From the NCBI RefSeq assembly GCF_000733935.1, contig NZ_JPON01000001.1, forward strand, positions 3,794,623 through 3,858,622: a stretch of DNA of 64,000 nucleotides, written 5' to 3'. This document shows, piece after piece, positions 18,045-27,143 of the stretch (the stretch's first letter is position 1; every line of letters begins with the position of its first letter). The notes beneath the pieces were generated by a model. It saw only the letters and a program-made list of their open reading frames with translations, ran no database searches and was not told where the DNA came from. The position numbers were made by a program, and so were the translations under genes. This stretch comes from Methylomarinum vadi (GTDB taxonomy: Bacteria; Pseudomonadota; Gammaproteobacteria; Methylococcales; Methylomonadaceae).

Positions 18045-18764
18045 TCAGCAGCCCACTTCATCTCCCAACTTTAAATTCAACACGGTTCGCGCATCGTCCT
18101 GATTGGCGGCAATTTCTATCAAGCCCGAGGAATTCTTATACCAGAATAACTGCCCCTGGCTAACCTCGCAGAAAGTATTGGCCTGTTCGATGCGAAGGCC
18201 CTTGACCTCAATGGTTTTATCCTGCCAATCGGCATGGTAACGTAGCCCCGTCATCGCGTTACCGTAATGGTCGAAATAAATGATCCGCGGCAGATCCTCG
18301 GCCCAACCCGCCAACGGTTTGTCGAGCGGTCGCAGCCGGTCTTCGGCCGTATTGTTCGCCAGTCTGGCGGCGATCGGGGCAAAAATATCCCGGCCGTGAA
18401 AGCTGGCCGAGCAATCCTGCGGACGCCAGATGATTTCGAACCAGGCGCGCTGTCCGGCGTGGGCCGCGACCGTATTCAACAAGCCGTTATCCGGACCGAC
18501 AAACCATTGCTCGTCGGCCTTCAATGCTACGGCGGCGCGTTCACCGCCGACACTGGGGTCGACCACGCAGAGAAAAATCGTTCCTGCTGGAAAACTGTGC
18601 CGCAGTGCCGCCAATAAATAGGCGCTCAACAGCGGATCGGCCGTCGGCGCGTTGCTGACGAGATTGATGACTTTGCAGTTGGGGACGATTTGTTCGATTG
18701 CCGCTTCCATTTGCCCCAGATAGGGGCCTTCCCTGCCGAAATCGGTGAACAGCGCGATCGCCAT
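18045..18764 (-). CDS. SAM hydroxide adenosyltransferase (DUF62 family)
   Basis: 239 residues of the SAM-dependent chlorinase/fluorinase-like family; most bacterial members hydrolyse S-adenosylmethionine to adenosine and methionine. Family motifs are present: ALFTDFGREGPYLGQMEAAI at the start, VVDPSVGGERAAVAL, FVGPDNGLL in the N-terminal domain, and IIYFDHYGNAMTGL opening the C-terminal domain. ATG 18764 is used because it begins with the conserved MAIALFTDFG; it lies two bases after the ttcA stop, so the two are probably co-transcribed. Physiological purpose in this organism is unknown. Confidence 0.85.
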   Translation of the reverse strand: MAIALFTDFGREGPYLGQMEAAIEQIVPNCKVINLVSNAPTADPLLSAYLLAALRHSFPAGTIFLCVVDPSVGGERAAVALKADEQWFVGPDNGLLNTVAAHAGQRAWFEIIWRPQDCSASFHGRDIFAPIAARLANNTAEDRLRPLDKPLAGWAEDLPRIIYFDHYGNAMTGLRYHADWQDKTIEVKGLRIEQANTFCEVSQGQLFWYKNSSGLIEIAANQDDARTVLNLKLGDEVGC

Positions 18765-18766
18765 AA

Positions 18767-19663
18767 TTAGCGTTCCAGGATGTCCAAGCTGTTGTCCTGC
18801 CAATTGAGCAGCTTGGAAACCACGATCTGGTTGCTTTCGTATTCGTAAGGCGGCCGCTCGCCCGATCGGTCGATCTGCAGATTCTTGAAGTCGAACAAGT
18901 CGGTGTCGCCCAGCTGAGAAGGCGCGATATTCTTTAACGCGGTGAAGATCGCTTCGGTGCGGCCGCCGCCTTTTTTATCCCATTCCGTCAGCATGGCCTT
19001 GATATTCTGGCGTTGCAGATTCTCTTGCGAGCCGCACAGGTTGCAAGGGATGATCGGGAATTCCATTAAATCGGAATAGCGTTTGATATCCTTTTCGCGG
19101 CAGTAGGCCAATGGCCGGATGACGATATTCCGCTTGTCGTCGGACAATAATTTCGGCGGCATCGCCGAAATGCGGGAACCGTAGAACATGTTCAGGAACA
19201 AGGTTTCGACGATATCGTCCTTGTGATGGCCCAAGGCGATCTTGGTCGCGCCGATGTCCTCGGCGAACGAATATAACGTGCCGCGGCGCAGGCGGGAACA
19301 CAAGCCGCAGGTGGTCTTGCCTTCCGGAATCTTTTCCTTGACGATCGAGTAGGTGTCGCGGTTGATGATATGGTAATCGATGCCGAGTTTATCCAAATAT
19401 TCCGGCAAGATGTGTTCGGGAAAGCCCGGCTGCTTCTGGTCCAGATTGACCGCCACCAGATCGAAGTCGATCGGGGCGCTTTTTTGCAGACTCATCAGGA
19501 CGCTCAACATGGTGTAGCTGTCCGCGCCGCCGGATAGGCACACCATGACCCGGTCGCCCGCTTCGATCATGTTGTAATCCTTGATCGCCTGGCCGGTTTG
19601 CCGCCGCAAGCGTTTTTGCAACTTGTTGAAGTTGTATTTCGCCGATCCCGTTAACGTTTTCAT
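18767..19663 (-). CDS. ttcA: tRNA 2-thiocytidine(32) synthetase TtcA
   Basis: 298 residues. TtcA thiolates C32 in the anticodon loop of certain tRNAs, using ATP and an iron-sulfur cluster. The PP-loop SGGADS is at residues 44-49. Two CxxC pairs, Cys119/Cys122 in CGLC and Cys207/Cys210 in CNLCG, are the expected cluster ligands. [20 protein letters not shown] is the second ATP-pyrophosphatase signature. Length matches the family (about 300). It precedes the SAM hydroxide adenosyltransferase gene by two bases. Confidence 0.96.
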   Translation of the reverse strand: MKTLTGSAKYNFNKLQKRLRRQTGQAIKDYNMIEAGDRVMVCLSGGADSYTMLSVLMSLQKSAPIDFDLVAVNLDQKQPGFPEHILPEYLDKLGIDYHIINRDTYSIVKEKIPEGKTTCGLCSRLRRGTLYSFAEDIGATKIALGHHKDDIVETLFLNMFYGSRISAMPPKLLSDDKRNIVIRPLAYCREKDIKRYSDLMEFPIIPCNLCGSQENLQRQNIKAMLTEWDKKGGGRTEAIFTALKNIAPSQLGDTDLFDFKNLQIDRSGERPPYEYESNQIVVSKLLNWQDNSLDILER

Positions 19664-19769
19664 GCAAAAACTGTAATGCCTGTAAAAAAACCGGCCATTA
19701 TGAATGATTTGCTTTTTAAATTAAAGGGTTAAAATTTTTCCGAGGAGGAAGGCAAAAGGGCAGGGCGGG

Positions 19770-20375
19770 TTAAACGGCTTGCGCTTCGGCCCGCAGTTTG
19801 TCTCGATGAATATACAGCCACTGGATCGCGATGATCGGAATGGCCGATTCGATCTTGCCATCCTCCAGCATCCGGTAAACCTCGTCGAACTTGACCGCGC
19901 TGACCTTGATATCTTCGTCCTCGTGATCGAGGCCGTGTATGCCGCCGACGCCGCGGGTATCGACTCGGCCATAAAACAGGCTCAGCCACTCGGAGGCGCC
20001 GCCCGGCGTCGTGTAGAAGGCCTGGATCAACTGCAACTGCTGCACTTCGCAGCCGGCTTCCTCCTTGGCCTCGCGCAGCGCGACTTCCTCAGGGCTTTCG
20101 CCTTCCTCGATCGCGCCGGCGACGATTTCCAGCAGCCAGGCCCGCTGCGGTTGCAGGATCGCGCCGACGCGGAATTGTTCGATCAGAACGACCTCGTCCC
20201 GGACCGGGTCGTACAGCAACACCGCGACGCAATTGCCGCGGCGGAACAGTTCCCGGTCCAGTTCCTGACTCCAGCCGCCCTGGAACAAGGTATGTTTGAG
20301 CCGGTATTTTTCCAGCCGGAAAAAACCGTTGTAAATGGTTTCCTTGTTGACGATTTCGAATCGCTTTTCCGTCAT
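19770..20375 (-). CDS. nudF: ADP-ribose pyrophosphatase, Nudix hydrolase (NudF type)
   Basis: 201 residues. It hydrolyses ADP-ribose-type nucleoside diphosphate sugars to AMP and a sugar phosphate. The Nudix box is complete: GAIEEGE, then REAKEEAGCEV (Gx5Ex7REUxEExGU). The upstream strand ELFRRGNCVAVLLYDPVRDEVVLIEQFR and the SEWLSLFYGRVDT segment after the box match NudF. The start codon ATG 20375 overlaps the stop of the preceding dehydrogenase gene by four bases (ATGA), indicating an operon. Confidence 0.92.
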   Translation of the reverse strand: MTEKRFEIVNKETIYNGFFRLEKYRLKHTLFQGGWSQELDRELFRRGNCVAVLLYDPVRDEVVLIEQFRVGAILQPQRAWLLEIVAGAIEEGESPEEVALREAKEEAGCEVQQLQLIQAFYTTPGGASEWLSLFYGRVDTRGVGGIHGLDHEDEDIKVSAVKFDEVYRMLEDGKIESAIPIIAIQWLYIHRDKLRAEAQAV

Positions 20376-21487
20376 TTTTTGTACTCGACCCGGTAAACCA
20401 CGCCCAAGGTGTCGTCGGCGATCAACAGGCTGCCGTCCGGCATTTGCAGAATATCGGTCGGCCTTCCCAAGACCTCGCCGTCCTCCGTCAGCCAGCCGCT
20501 GATGAAAACCTGTTCCTTATAGGGTTTACCGTCCTTGAAGTTGACCAATGCCACTCGGTAGCCGTGAGGCTTGCTGCGGTTCCAGGAACCGTGTTGGGCG
20601 ACGAACAATTGATTGCGAAAACGTTCCGGAAATTGTTTACCGGTATAAAAGCGTATGCCCAACGGCGCCATGTGCGCCTTGAATTTCCATTCCGGCGCGA
20701 CGAACTCGTCGCAGCGGCGGTTGCCGGCCAATTCCGGATCGGTAATCGTGCCGCCATGGCAAAAAGGGTAACCGAAGTGCTGCCCTTTCTTGATCCAGCG
20801 GTTCAACTCGTCCGGCGGAAAATCGTCGCCCAGGTAATCGCGGCCGTTCTCGGTGAAAAACAAGGCTCCCGTTCCGGGCTGCCAGTCGAAGCCGACCGTA
20901 TTGCGAATGCCATGGGCCAGAATCTCGAAGTCGCTGCCGTTGGTGTTCAAGCGCACCAAGGTGGCGTAGATGTCCTTTTCCGGATTGCAGATGTTGCAGG
21001 GCGCACCGACGGCGGTATACAGCTTGCCGTCCGGACCGAAGCGCAGATATTTCCAGCCATGGTGCTTGTCGCTGGGGAGGCGATCGTCATAAACCACGAC
21101 CGGTTTCGGCGGTTTGGCCAGTCTCTGAGTGATCCGGTTGAAGCGGATGATGCGATTGGTTTCGGCGACGTACAGTTGATTATTGCGATAGGCCACGCCG
21201 TTCGGCATATACAAGTCCTTGGCCAGTTCGTAGCGATGCTCGGCGACACCGTCCTTGTCGGCGTCTTGCAGGGCGTAAACGCTGCCTTGCTGGCGGGTCC
21301 CGACATAAACCACGCCTTTGTCCCCCAATGCCAGGGTTCTGGCGTTCGGCACGTCATCGGCAAACAGCGAAATGCGAAAACCCGGCGGCAACTGCAATTG
21401 CCGAAGCACTTCTTGTTTGTCCTCCCCGGCCGCTATGGCAAGCTGGGTCACGGACAGCAGCGACAATAAATAAGCAAGGATTTTCAT
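20372..21487 (-). CDS. Exported sorbosone/glucose dehydrogenase-like beta-propeller (PQQ-type)
   Basis: 371 residues with a signal peptide (MKILAYLLSLLSVTQLAIAA). The mature part resembles L-sorbosone dehydrogenases and soluble aldose sugar dehydrogenases: QLPPGFRISLFADDVPNAR at the start, then DKHHGWKYLRFGPDGKLY, HGIRNTVGFDWQPGTGALFFTENGRD, and RPTDILQMPDGSLLIADD near the end. These are six-bladed propellers, often binding PQQ, working in the periplasm. PQQ synthesis is expected in a methanotroph because methanol dehydrogenase needs it. Substrate not known. GAGGT lies six bases before ATG 21487. Four-base overlap with nudF. Confidence 0.85.
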   Translation of the reverse strand: MKILAYLLSLLSVTQLAIAAGEDKQEVLRQLQLPPGFRISLFADDVPNARTLALGDKGVVYVGTRQQGSVYALQDADKDGVAEHRYELAKDLYMPNGVAYRNNQLYVAETNRIIRFNRITQRLAKPPKPVVVYDDRLPSDKHHGWKYLRFGPDGKLYTAVGAPCNICNPEKDIYATLVRLNTNGSDFEILAHGIRNTVGFDWQPGTGALFFTENGRDYLGDDFPPDELNRWIKKGQHFGYPFCHGGTITDPELAGNRRCDEFVAPEWKFKAHMAPLGIRFYTGKQFPERFRNQLFVAQHGSWNRSKPHGYRVALVNFKDGKPYKEQVFISGWLTEDGEVLGRPTDILQMPDGSLLIADDTLGVVYRVEYKK

Positions 21488-21597
21488 TTTTTTACCTCGT
21501 GCAATAAACTTTCCCGCATCTTAACACTCTATCGATTGAATTTAATATTTCGCATCCCCATATTTTAAACAACTCAAATAACCAAAGGTTCTACACC

Positions 21598-22473
21598 ATG
21601 ATGAGAATATTGCTTTTCTTGGCGACCAACGCAGCCATCCTGGTTGTCATCAGCGTCATCTTTAACTTGCTGGGGTTGAAAAGCACGCTCGATGCCCAGG
21701 GCGTCAACCTGAATCTGGAGGCCCTGTTGATCATGTCCGCCATTATCGGCATGACCGGTTCCGCCATCTCGTTGGCCATGTCGAAGTGGTCGGCGAAACG
21801 GGCGATGGGCGTGCATGTCATCGAGCGCCCCAGCAATCAAACCGAACAATGGCTGGTCAACATCGTTGCCCAACATGCCAAACATGCCGGCATCGGCATG
21901 CCGGAAGTCGGTGTTTTTCAGGCACCTGAACCGAACGCCTTCGCCACCGGCATGAGCCGGAACAATGCCTTGGTCGCGGTCAGTACCGGATTGTTGCAAA
22001 GCATGAACGCCGATGAAGTCGAAGCGGTGGTCGGCCATGAGATCAGCCACGTCGCCAACGGCGACATGGTGACGATGGCCCTGATGCAAGGGGTCGTCAA
22101 CACCTTCGTCTATTTCTTCGCCACCGTCATCGGCCACGTGGTCGATCGCGTCGTGTTCAAGACCGAACGCGGTTACGGTCCGGCCTATTACATCACCCAA
22201 ATCGTCATGCAGATCGTTTTGTCGATTCTGGCTTCGATGCTGGTCATGTGGTTCTCGCGTTATCGGGAATTCCGTGCCGACGCCGGCGGCGCCAAGTTGG
22301 CGGGGCGGGAGAAGATGATTAGCGCGTTGCGCGCCTTGCAAAGAGCGCACAATCCGGAAGATTTACCCGGCCAACTGGCTGCTTTCGGTATCAACGGCGG
22401 CGGCATGAGCAGGCTGTTCATGAGCCACCCGCCCTTGGAGGAACGCATCGCCGCATTGCAAAACCAACGTTAA
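21598..22473 (+). CDS. htpX: Membrane zinc metalloprotease HtpX
   Basis: 291 residues, full length for HtpX, an inner-membrane M48 protease that degrades misfolded membrane proteins. Two N-terminal membrane segments (about 4-25 and 42-60) are followed by the zinc motif HEISH (His147, Glu148, His151), further membrane segments, and the third-ligand region REFRADAGGAKLAG. It ends RLFMSHPPLEERIAALQ, the family hallmark. AAAGG precedes ATG 21598; a second ATG follows immediately. A perfect terminator begins nine bases after the stop. Confidence 0.97.
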   Translation: MMRILLFLATNAAILVVISVIFNLLGLKSTLDAQGVNLNLEALLIMSAIIGMTGSAISLAMSKWSAKRAMGVHVIERPSNQTEQWLVNIVAQHAKHAGIGMPEVGVFQAPEPNAFATGMSRNNALVAVSTGLLQSMNADEVEAVVGHEISHVANGDMVTMALMQGVVNTFVYFFATVIGHVVDRVVFKTERGYGPAYYITQIVMQIVLSILASMLVMWFSRYREFRADAGGAKLAGREKMISALRALQRAHNPEDLPGQLAAFGINGGGMSRLFMSHPPLEERIAALQNQR

Positions 22474-22481
22474 TCTGTCCC

Positions 22482-22508
22482 AAAACGCCGGCTCAGGCCG
22501 GCGTTTTT
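22482..22508 (+). terminator. Terminator after htpX
   Basis: Arms AAAACGCCGGC (22482-22492) and GCCGGCGTTTT (22497-22507) pair perfectly around the loop TCAG and run into T bases. It ends six bases before the next start codon (22514). Confidence 0.95.
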
Positions 22509-22513
22509 GCGTC

Positions 22514-22738
22514 ATGAACCAAATTATCCGCTTCTACCTGAGCATCAGTTACGACCGTTACTTGAGCGTTTACCAGGGCATTAGTAAAACGGTGCGGGTC
22601 AAGGCCGAAGACGGCCGAATCATCGATTTTCCGGCCGGCAAGATCCAACCCTTTCTGACCAAGGAAGGCATACAGGGGCGTTTTGAAATGGAGCTGTCCC
22701 CGCGGCATAAATTTCTCGGCATCAGGAAAATCGGCTGA
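22514..22738 (+). CDS. DUF2835 family protein
   Basis: 74 residues, MNQIIRFYLSISYDRYLSVYQG at the start, with GRIIDFPAGKIQPFLTKEGIQGRFEM and the C-terminal KFLGIRKIG. This matches the small DUF2835 family of gammaproteobacteria, whose role is unknown. It is soluble, with alternating strands that would fit a PilZ-like or small beta-barrel fold. Unusually, its start lies only six bases after the T-tract of the htpX terminator, so it either depends on read-through or has a promoter inside htpX. It converges with the ABC permease gene (12 bp between stops). Confidence 0.8.
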   Translation: MNQIIRFYLSISYDRYLSVYQGISKTVRVKAEDGRIIDFPAGKIQPFLTKEGIQGRFEMELSPRHKFLGIRKIG

Positions 22739-22749
22739 CCGGCGCCGAG

Positions 22750-23520
22750 CTATATTCTGACGGATGCAAACACCGAAAACAGAAATAACACGACACTGGC
22801 GATGATGATCATCGGCCCGGCCGCTATGCCGGAAAAGGCGTAGACGATGATACCGAGCAAACTGGCCAAGCCTCCGGCAAGGGTGCTGATCAGCGCATAA
22901 CTATTCAGGCTGGCGCTGATATTTTTCGCGGTACACGCCGGAATTGCCAGTAGCGCGGCGGTCATCAAGCCGCCGACGATGCGAACGCCCAGGGCGACGG
23001 TAATCGCGATACAGACCAGGTAAATGACGTTATTGCGCTTCAGGTCGATACCGCTGGTCTTGGCCAGATCGGGGGAAATTCCGGCCAATATCAGTTCCGG
23101 GTAAATGGCTTTGATGGCCAGATAAAGGCCTCCGGAAATGAGGACCGTCACCAACAGAGTAATATAGGAAATGTTTGAAATATCGCCCAACAAGGCGATA
23201 TCGGTTTCCTCCTTGGGTAAGAACAGAAACGCGGTCGCCAGCGAGGCGGAAAAAACCACCGCGGTCAATGCTTCCAAATGCAACGAGGTCTTACGTTCCA
23301 GCACGCCTATCAGCAACACGCCGAAACCGAGGAACAGAATCGCTCCCAGCGAGACATCGAAGTCGTAAAGCAAGGCCAAGGCAACGCCCGGCAAGGTCAA
23401 GTGGCCCAGCGCCCCCCCCATCAGCGTCATGCGTTTGGTCAGCATCAAAGAACCGAGATAGCCGGAAACCGCGCCGACCGCCACGCCCATGATCAGGGCA
23501 AGAACAATTTGTACCACCAT
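22750..23520 (-). CDS. Metal ABC transporter permease (ZnuB/MntB-like)
   Basis: 256 residues with about eight hydrophobic segments, the inner-membrane component of a manganese/zinc/iron-type (ABC-3 family) importer. Typical blocks are LMTKRMTLMGGALGHLTLPGVALALL (conserved S/G-H-x-x-L-P-G-V region) and GVRIVGGLMTAALLAIPACTAKNI near the C-terminal half. It follows its ATPase gene by five bases. No periplasmic solute-binding protein gene is present on either side, so that partner is encoded elsewhere or absent. Metal unknown; the divergent FeoAB operon hints at iron or manganese. Confidence 0.87.
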   Translation of the reverse strand: MVVQIVLALIMGVAVGAVSGYLGSLMLTKRMTLMGGALGHLTLPGVALALLYDFDVSLGAILFLGFGVLLIGVLERKTSLHLEALTAVVFSASLATAFLFLPKEETDIALLGDISNISYITLLVTVLISGGLYLAIKAIYPELILAGISPDLAKTSGIDLKRNNVIYLVCIAITVALGVRIVGGLMTAALLAIPACTAKNISASLNSYALISTLAGGLASLLGIIVYAFSGIAAGPMIIIASVVLFLFSVFASVRI

Positions 23521-23525
23521 GACTG

Positions 23526-24224
23526 TTATCCGTGTTGATGTTTGTAAAATTTGATGCCGGTGCCGTAAAGTTGTTTAAGTTGTTCCGGCGTCAACACCTC
23601 GTCGGGTTTGCCCATGCAGGTTTGTTGCTTGTTCAAGCAAATAACCTGGGTCGCGTATTCCCAAACGACGTTCAGGTCGTGGGTGACCAGCATTATGGTC
23701 AGATTCTGTTTGTGCCAGAAGCGGTACAACAGGCTGTAAATCGTCTCCTCGCCGCCGACGTCGATGCCGGAGGTCGGTTCGTCCAATATCAGTACATCGG
23801 GATTGTCCACTAGCGACCAACCGATCAGCATGCGTTGGAATTGGCCGGTCGACAATTGGCCGAACTGATGGGCCAGCAAGGACTCGTCGAGCCCCACTTC
23901 CTGGAAAATCGACAGAACCGCTTGACGGTCAGTGGTCTTGATGGCAAAGAATTCCTCGATCGTCAGCGGCGGCAGATTTTGCCGTTGCAGAAATTCCTGC
24001 GGCGGCAGGTAACTGATTTTGCGGGCATTCCACTCGACATCGCCTTGATAAGGCAACAAGTCGAGCAAGCCCCTAAGCAGCGTCGTCTTGCCGGCGCCGT
24101 TCGGGCCCAGGAAAATCAAGATATCCCCTTGCGACACGGTAAAGGATAGACCGCTGATTATCGGTTCCGCGCCATAATTTATCCGCAGGTCGCGCACCGT
24201 TAATAGTGTGTTTTTTTCATTCAT
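23526..24224 (-). CDS. Metal ABC transporter ATP-binding protein (ZnuC/MntA-like)
   Basis: 232 residues from ATG 24224, chosen because AGGA lies about nine bases upstream and the protein then starts MNEKNTLLTVRDLRINYG in the normal register. Walker A GPNGAGKTTLLRG, Q-loop region YLPPQEFLQR, signature LSTGQFQRMLIG (a variant of LSGGQ), Walker B LILDEPTSGID and switch histidine MLVTHDLN are all present. It energises the permease encoded just downstream. The pair is divergent from feoAB with 363 bp between the starts. Confidence 0.9.
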   Translation of the reverse strand: MNEKNTLLTVRDLRINYGAEPIISGLSFTVSQGDILIFLGPNGAGKTTLLRGLLDLLPYQGDVEWNARKISYLPPQEFLQRQNLPPLTIEEFFAIKTTDRQAVLSIFQEVGLDESLLAHQFGQLSTGQFQRMLIGWSLVDNPDVLILDEPTSGIDVGGEETIYSLLYRFWHKQNLTIMLVTHDLNVVWEYATQVICLNKQQTCMGKPDEVLTPEQLKQLYGTGIKFYKHQHG

Positions 24225-24587
24225 CGTCTTATTCCTGTGGTGGCAATAATATTCAAGTACGCTATGCCGTAATCGATCGACAGTCGATGCAGAAATCCAA
24301 TAGCGGCGGACCAATATCCTGTTAACCGATTTTAGTTGACTACTAGGCGTATTGCCGACTTGGTTTTATTATTGTACAGCGCCTTCAAACTGAACAGCTT
24401 TATCGCCGAGATTAACAAAATTTCGTCCGTTATCCGAGTTTGCCCGACAACAACGGATAAACTTTGCAAACTCAAGCGAAATTGTTTTAGCATTAATCAT
24501 AAGATAAAGCTAATTTTCTAATTCTTGCGATGATGGTTTGGCGATAGCAGGTCATTATCCAATGGGACCATAAAAGGACAGCTAAAC
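24225..24587. promoter_or_regulatory. Divergent control region of metal ABC and feoAB genes
   Basis: This AT-rich 363-bp stretch lies between the starts of the metal ABC genes and feoAB and must carry promoters for both. A short palindrome TAGTTGACTA at 24333-24342 (arms TAGT/ACTA) is the only symmetric element noticed. It faintly resembles DtxR/MntR-type operators, but the match is weak. No convincing Fur box was found by eye. The AT-rich run 24479-24530 would suit the feoAB promoter. Confidence 0.4.
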
Positions 24588-27119
24588 ATGTTGGTAAGCT
24601 TGCGGGAGATGAAGGTCGGCGAGCGCGGACGCGTTGCCGATTACGACAAAAGCTTTTTGCCTTACCGGCAAAAAATGTTGGCCATGGGGCTGACGATTGG
24701 CGCTGAATTCGAGGTCATCCGCAGCGCCCCACTTGGCGATCCGGTCGAGATCAGGGTGCGCGGCACCGACCTCAGTTTGCGCCGGAACGAAGTGGCCGGC
24801 CTGAAAGTGGAAAAATTGCCGGATGATGCAACGACTAACAAACCCCTTCCTTCCGACCGCCGTTTCACCGTCGCCGTCATCGGCAATCCCAATTGCGGCA
24901 AGACCACCTTATTCAACGGCCTGACCGGCGCCCGCCAGCATGTCGGCAACTGGGCGGGAGTGACGGTGGAACGCAAGAGCGGTTTTTACCGCTACGACGA
25001 CAAGCTGGTCGAAGTGGTCGATTTGCCCGGCATCTATGCCCTGGACGTCAGCGCCATGGCGACCTCGCTGGATGAAAAAATCGCCAGGGACTACATTCTG
25101 TCGCGCCAGGCCGACCTGATTATCAATATCGTCGACACATCCCATCTGGAACACAACCTGTATCTGACCACTCAATTGCTGGAAATGCGTCTGCCGTTGC
25201 TGGTGGTGCTGAATAACATGGACGATGCCAGCGGCCGCGACCTCGTCATCGATAGCGATGAAATCGCCCGCCGCCTGGCTTGTCCGTTGGAGTCGTTGAT
25301 GGCGACCCGCACCGACCAGGTCTGGACCCTGAAGTCGACTATCAACCGTTTGGCCGAACAGGCCCCGTTGTCGCAGGCGCCGTTCGTTTATCCCCCGGTT
25401 GTCGGCGAGGCGCTGGATCAATTACAGCCGCGGGTCGAACGGCAACTCGCGGGGCAACAGGGCGATGCGCGCTGGTTTGCCGCTAAATTGCTGGAACAGG
25501 ACGGTTTCGCCCTCGACCATGCCGATGCCGAGACGGTCGAGCTGGCGGCACGGCTTTGCCGGGAAATCGAGGACAAAACGGGCGAGGAGGCCGATATTCT
25601 GATCGTCGACAGTCGTTACGGCTTTATCGGTAATCTGGTGCGGGAGACGCTTAGACGGAAATCGGCCGCCAACCGGACACTGTCCGATAAGATCGACAAC
25701 ATCATGCTGCACCGGTTTTTGGCGATACCGATCTTCTTCGCCGTAATGTACCTGATGTTCACGTTCACGATCAAACTCGGACGCGCCTTCAAGCCGTTCT
25801 TCAACGATGTCGCCCAAGCGCTGTTTATCGACGGCACGGCGCATGTGCTGGCTTTATTGGACAGTCCGCAATGGTTGATTATGGTATTGTCCGCCGGCGT
25901 CGGAAACGGCATACGCGAAGTGGCCGCGTTCGTGCCGATTCTCGGTTTTTTGTACCTGTTCATTTCCTTGCTGGAGGAGTCGGGCTACATGGCGCGGGCG
26001 ACCTTCGCGATGGACCGCTTCATGCGTGTGCTGGGTCTGCCCGGCAAGGCCTTTGTGCCGATGATTCTGGGCTTCGGCTGTAACGTCCCGGCGATGATGG
26101 CGACCCGCACCCTGGAGCAACCCCGCGACCGCCTGCTGAGCATCCTGCTCAATCCCTTCATGACCTGCGGCGCGCGGCTGGCGGTGTTCACGCTGTTCGC
26201 CGCGGCGTTTTTTCCCGACAACGGCGAAATCGTCGTCTTTACCTTGTATGCGATCGGGGTGGGTTTCGCCGTGTTGACGGCATTATTGTTGAAACACACG
26301 TTTCTGCGCGAGGAGTTCTCGCTGGTGATGATGGAAATTCCCAGTTACCATGTGCCGAAATTGAAAAACGTCTGGCTCAACAGCTGGACCCGGGTCAGGG
26401 CTTTCGTCGTCCGGGTCGGCAAAATCATTATCATGATGGTCGTGATCTTGAACCTGCTCGGATCATTGGGCACCGATGGTTCGTTCAAACCGAACAACAT
26501 CGAACGTTCGGTGCTGAGCGCGGCCGGCCGCGTCGTGACGCCGGCATTGGCGCCTTTGGGGGTCGCCGAGGACAACTGGCCGGCAACCGTGGCCTTGTTC
26601 ACCGGCATCCTGCACAAGGTCGTCGTCATCAGCACCTTGAAAACGATTTATAGCGAGAACGCTCCCGCATCGGGGATGCACAAGCAAGATTACGATCTGG
26701 TCGAGGCTCTGCGGCGGGCCGTGCTGACCATACCGGCCGGGTTGAGCAAGATGTTCGGGTTGTCAGGCACGCCGCAGGCGCCTGGTGCGACGCCGTTTGC
26801 CGTCTCGCTGCAGCAACATTTCCAAGGACAAATCGGCGCCTTCGCCTATCTGCTGTTCGTGCTGTTGTATTTTCCTTGTATCGCCACGACCTCCGCCGCC
26901 TATGGCGAGTCGGGCCGGGCTTGGACAGTATTTATGGTATTGTGGGCGACGGCGCTGGCCTATCTGACCGCAACGGCGTTTTATCAATTGGCGACCTTTA
27001 GCCGACATCCGCTCGCTGCGACGCTCTGGCTGACGGGTATCGCCGTGTTCGTGGTTGCCGTAGTGCTATCATTTCGCTATTGGGGGAGACAGCGGGCTCA
27101 GTCTTCCGACTCCGTTTAA
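24588..27119 (+). CDS. feoB: Ferrous iron transporter, FeoA-FeoB fusion
   Basis: 843 residues. The first about 77 form an SH3-like FeoA domain (MLVSLREMKVGERGRVADYD...KMLAMGLTIGAEFEVIRSAPLGDP) fused to a complete FeoB. The FeoB GTPase G1 motif GNPNCGKTTLFNG begins at residue 99, G2 lies in NWAGVTVERK and G3 in DLPGIYAL. The transport part starts near 370 and includes two Gate motifs with conserved cysteines: LGFGCNVPAM with FMTCGARL, and FPCIATTSA later. It imports Fe(II) across the inner membrane. FeoA is usually separate, so the fusion ties the accessory domain to the channel. It opens an apparent operon with a P-type ATPase (24 bp) and a SufC/SufB-like pair. Confidence 0.95.
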   Translation: MLVSLREMKVGERGRVADYDKSFLPYRQKMLAMGLTIGAEFEVIRSAPLGDPVEIRVRGTDLSLRRNEVAGLKVEKLPDDATTNKPLPSDRRFTVAVIGNPNCGKTTLFNGLTGARQHVGNWAGVTVERKSGFYRYDDKLVEVVDLPGIYALDVSAMATSLDEKIARDYILSRQADLIINIVDTSHLEHNLYLTTQLLEMRLPLLVVLNNMDDASGRDLVIDSDEIARRLACPLESLMATRTDQVWTLKSTINRLAEQAPLSQAPFVYPPVVGEALDQLQPRVERQLAGQQGDARWFAAKLLEQDGFALDHADAETVELAARLCREIEDKTGEEADILIVDSRYGFIGNLVRETLRRKSAANRTLSDKIDNIMLHRFLAIPIFFAVMYLMFTFTIKLGRAFKPFFNDVAQALFIDGTAHVLALLDSPQWLIMVLSAGVGNGIREVAAFVPILGFLYLFISLLEESGYMARATFAMDRFMRVLGLPGKAFVPMILGFGCNVPAMMATRTLEQPRDRLLSILLNPFMTCGARLAVFTLFAAAFFPDNGEIVVFTLYAIGVGFAVLTALLLKHTFLREEFSLVMMEIPSYHVPKLKNVWLNSWTRVRAFVVRVGKIIIMMVVILNLLGSLGTDGSFKPNNIERSVLSAAGRVVTPALAPLGVAEDNWPATVALFTGILHKVVVISTLKTIYSENAPASGMHKQDYDLVEALRRAVLTIPAGLSKMFGLSGTPQAPGATPFAVSLQQHFQGQIGAFAYLLFVLLYFPCIATTSAAYGESGRAWTVFMVLWATALAYLTATAFYQLATFSRHPLAATLWLTGIAVFVVAVVLSFRYWGRQRAQSSDSV

Positions 27120-27143
27120 CATTCGACCAAGGGATTTCATGCC

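Noticed and set aside
20444-21469. A 341-residue plus-strand frame inside the sugar dehydrogenase gene
   Set aside because: The minus-strand gene has a signal peptide and family motifs; the plus frame has neither.
24333-24342. TAGTTGACTA as a DtxR/MntR operator for feoAB
   Set aside because: The symmetric part is only four bases each side and does not extend, so it is not reported as a binding site, only mentioned.
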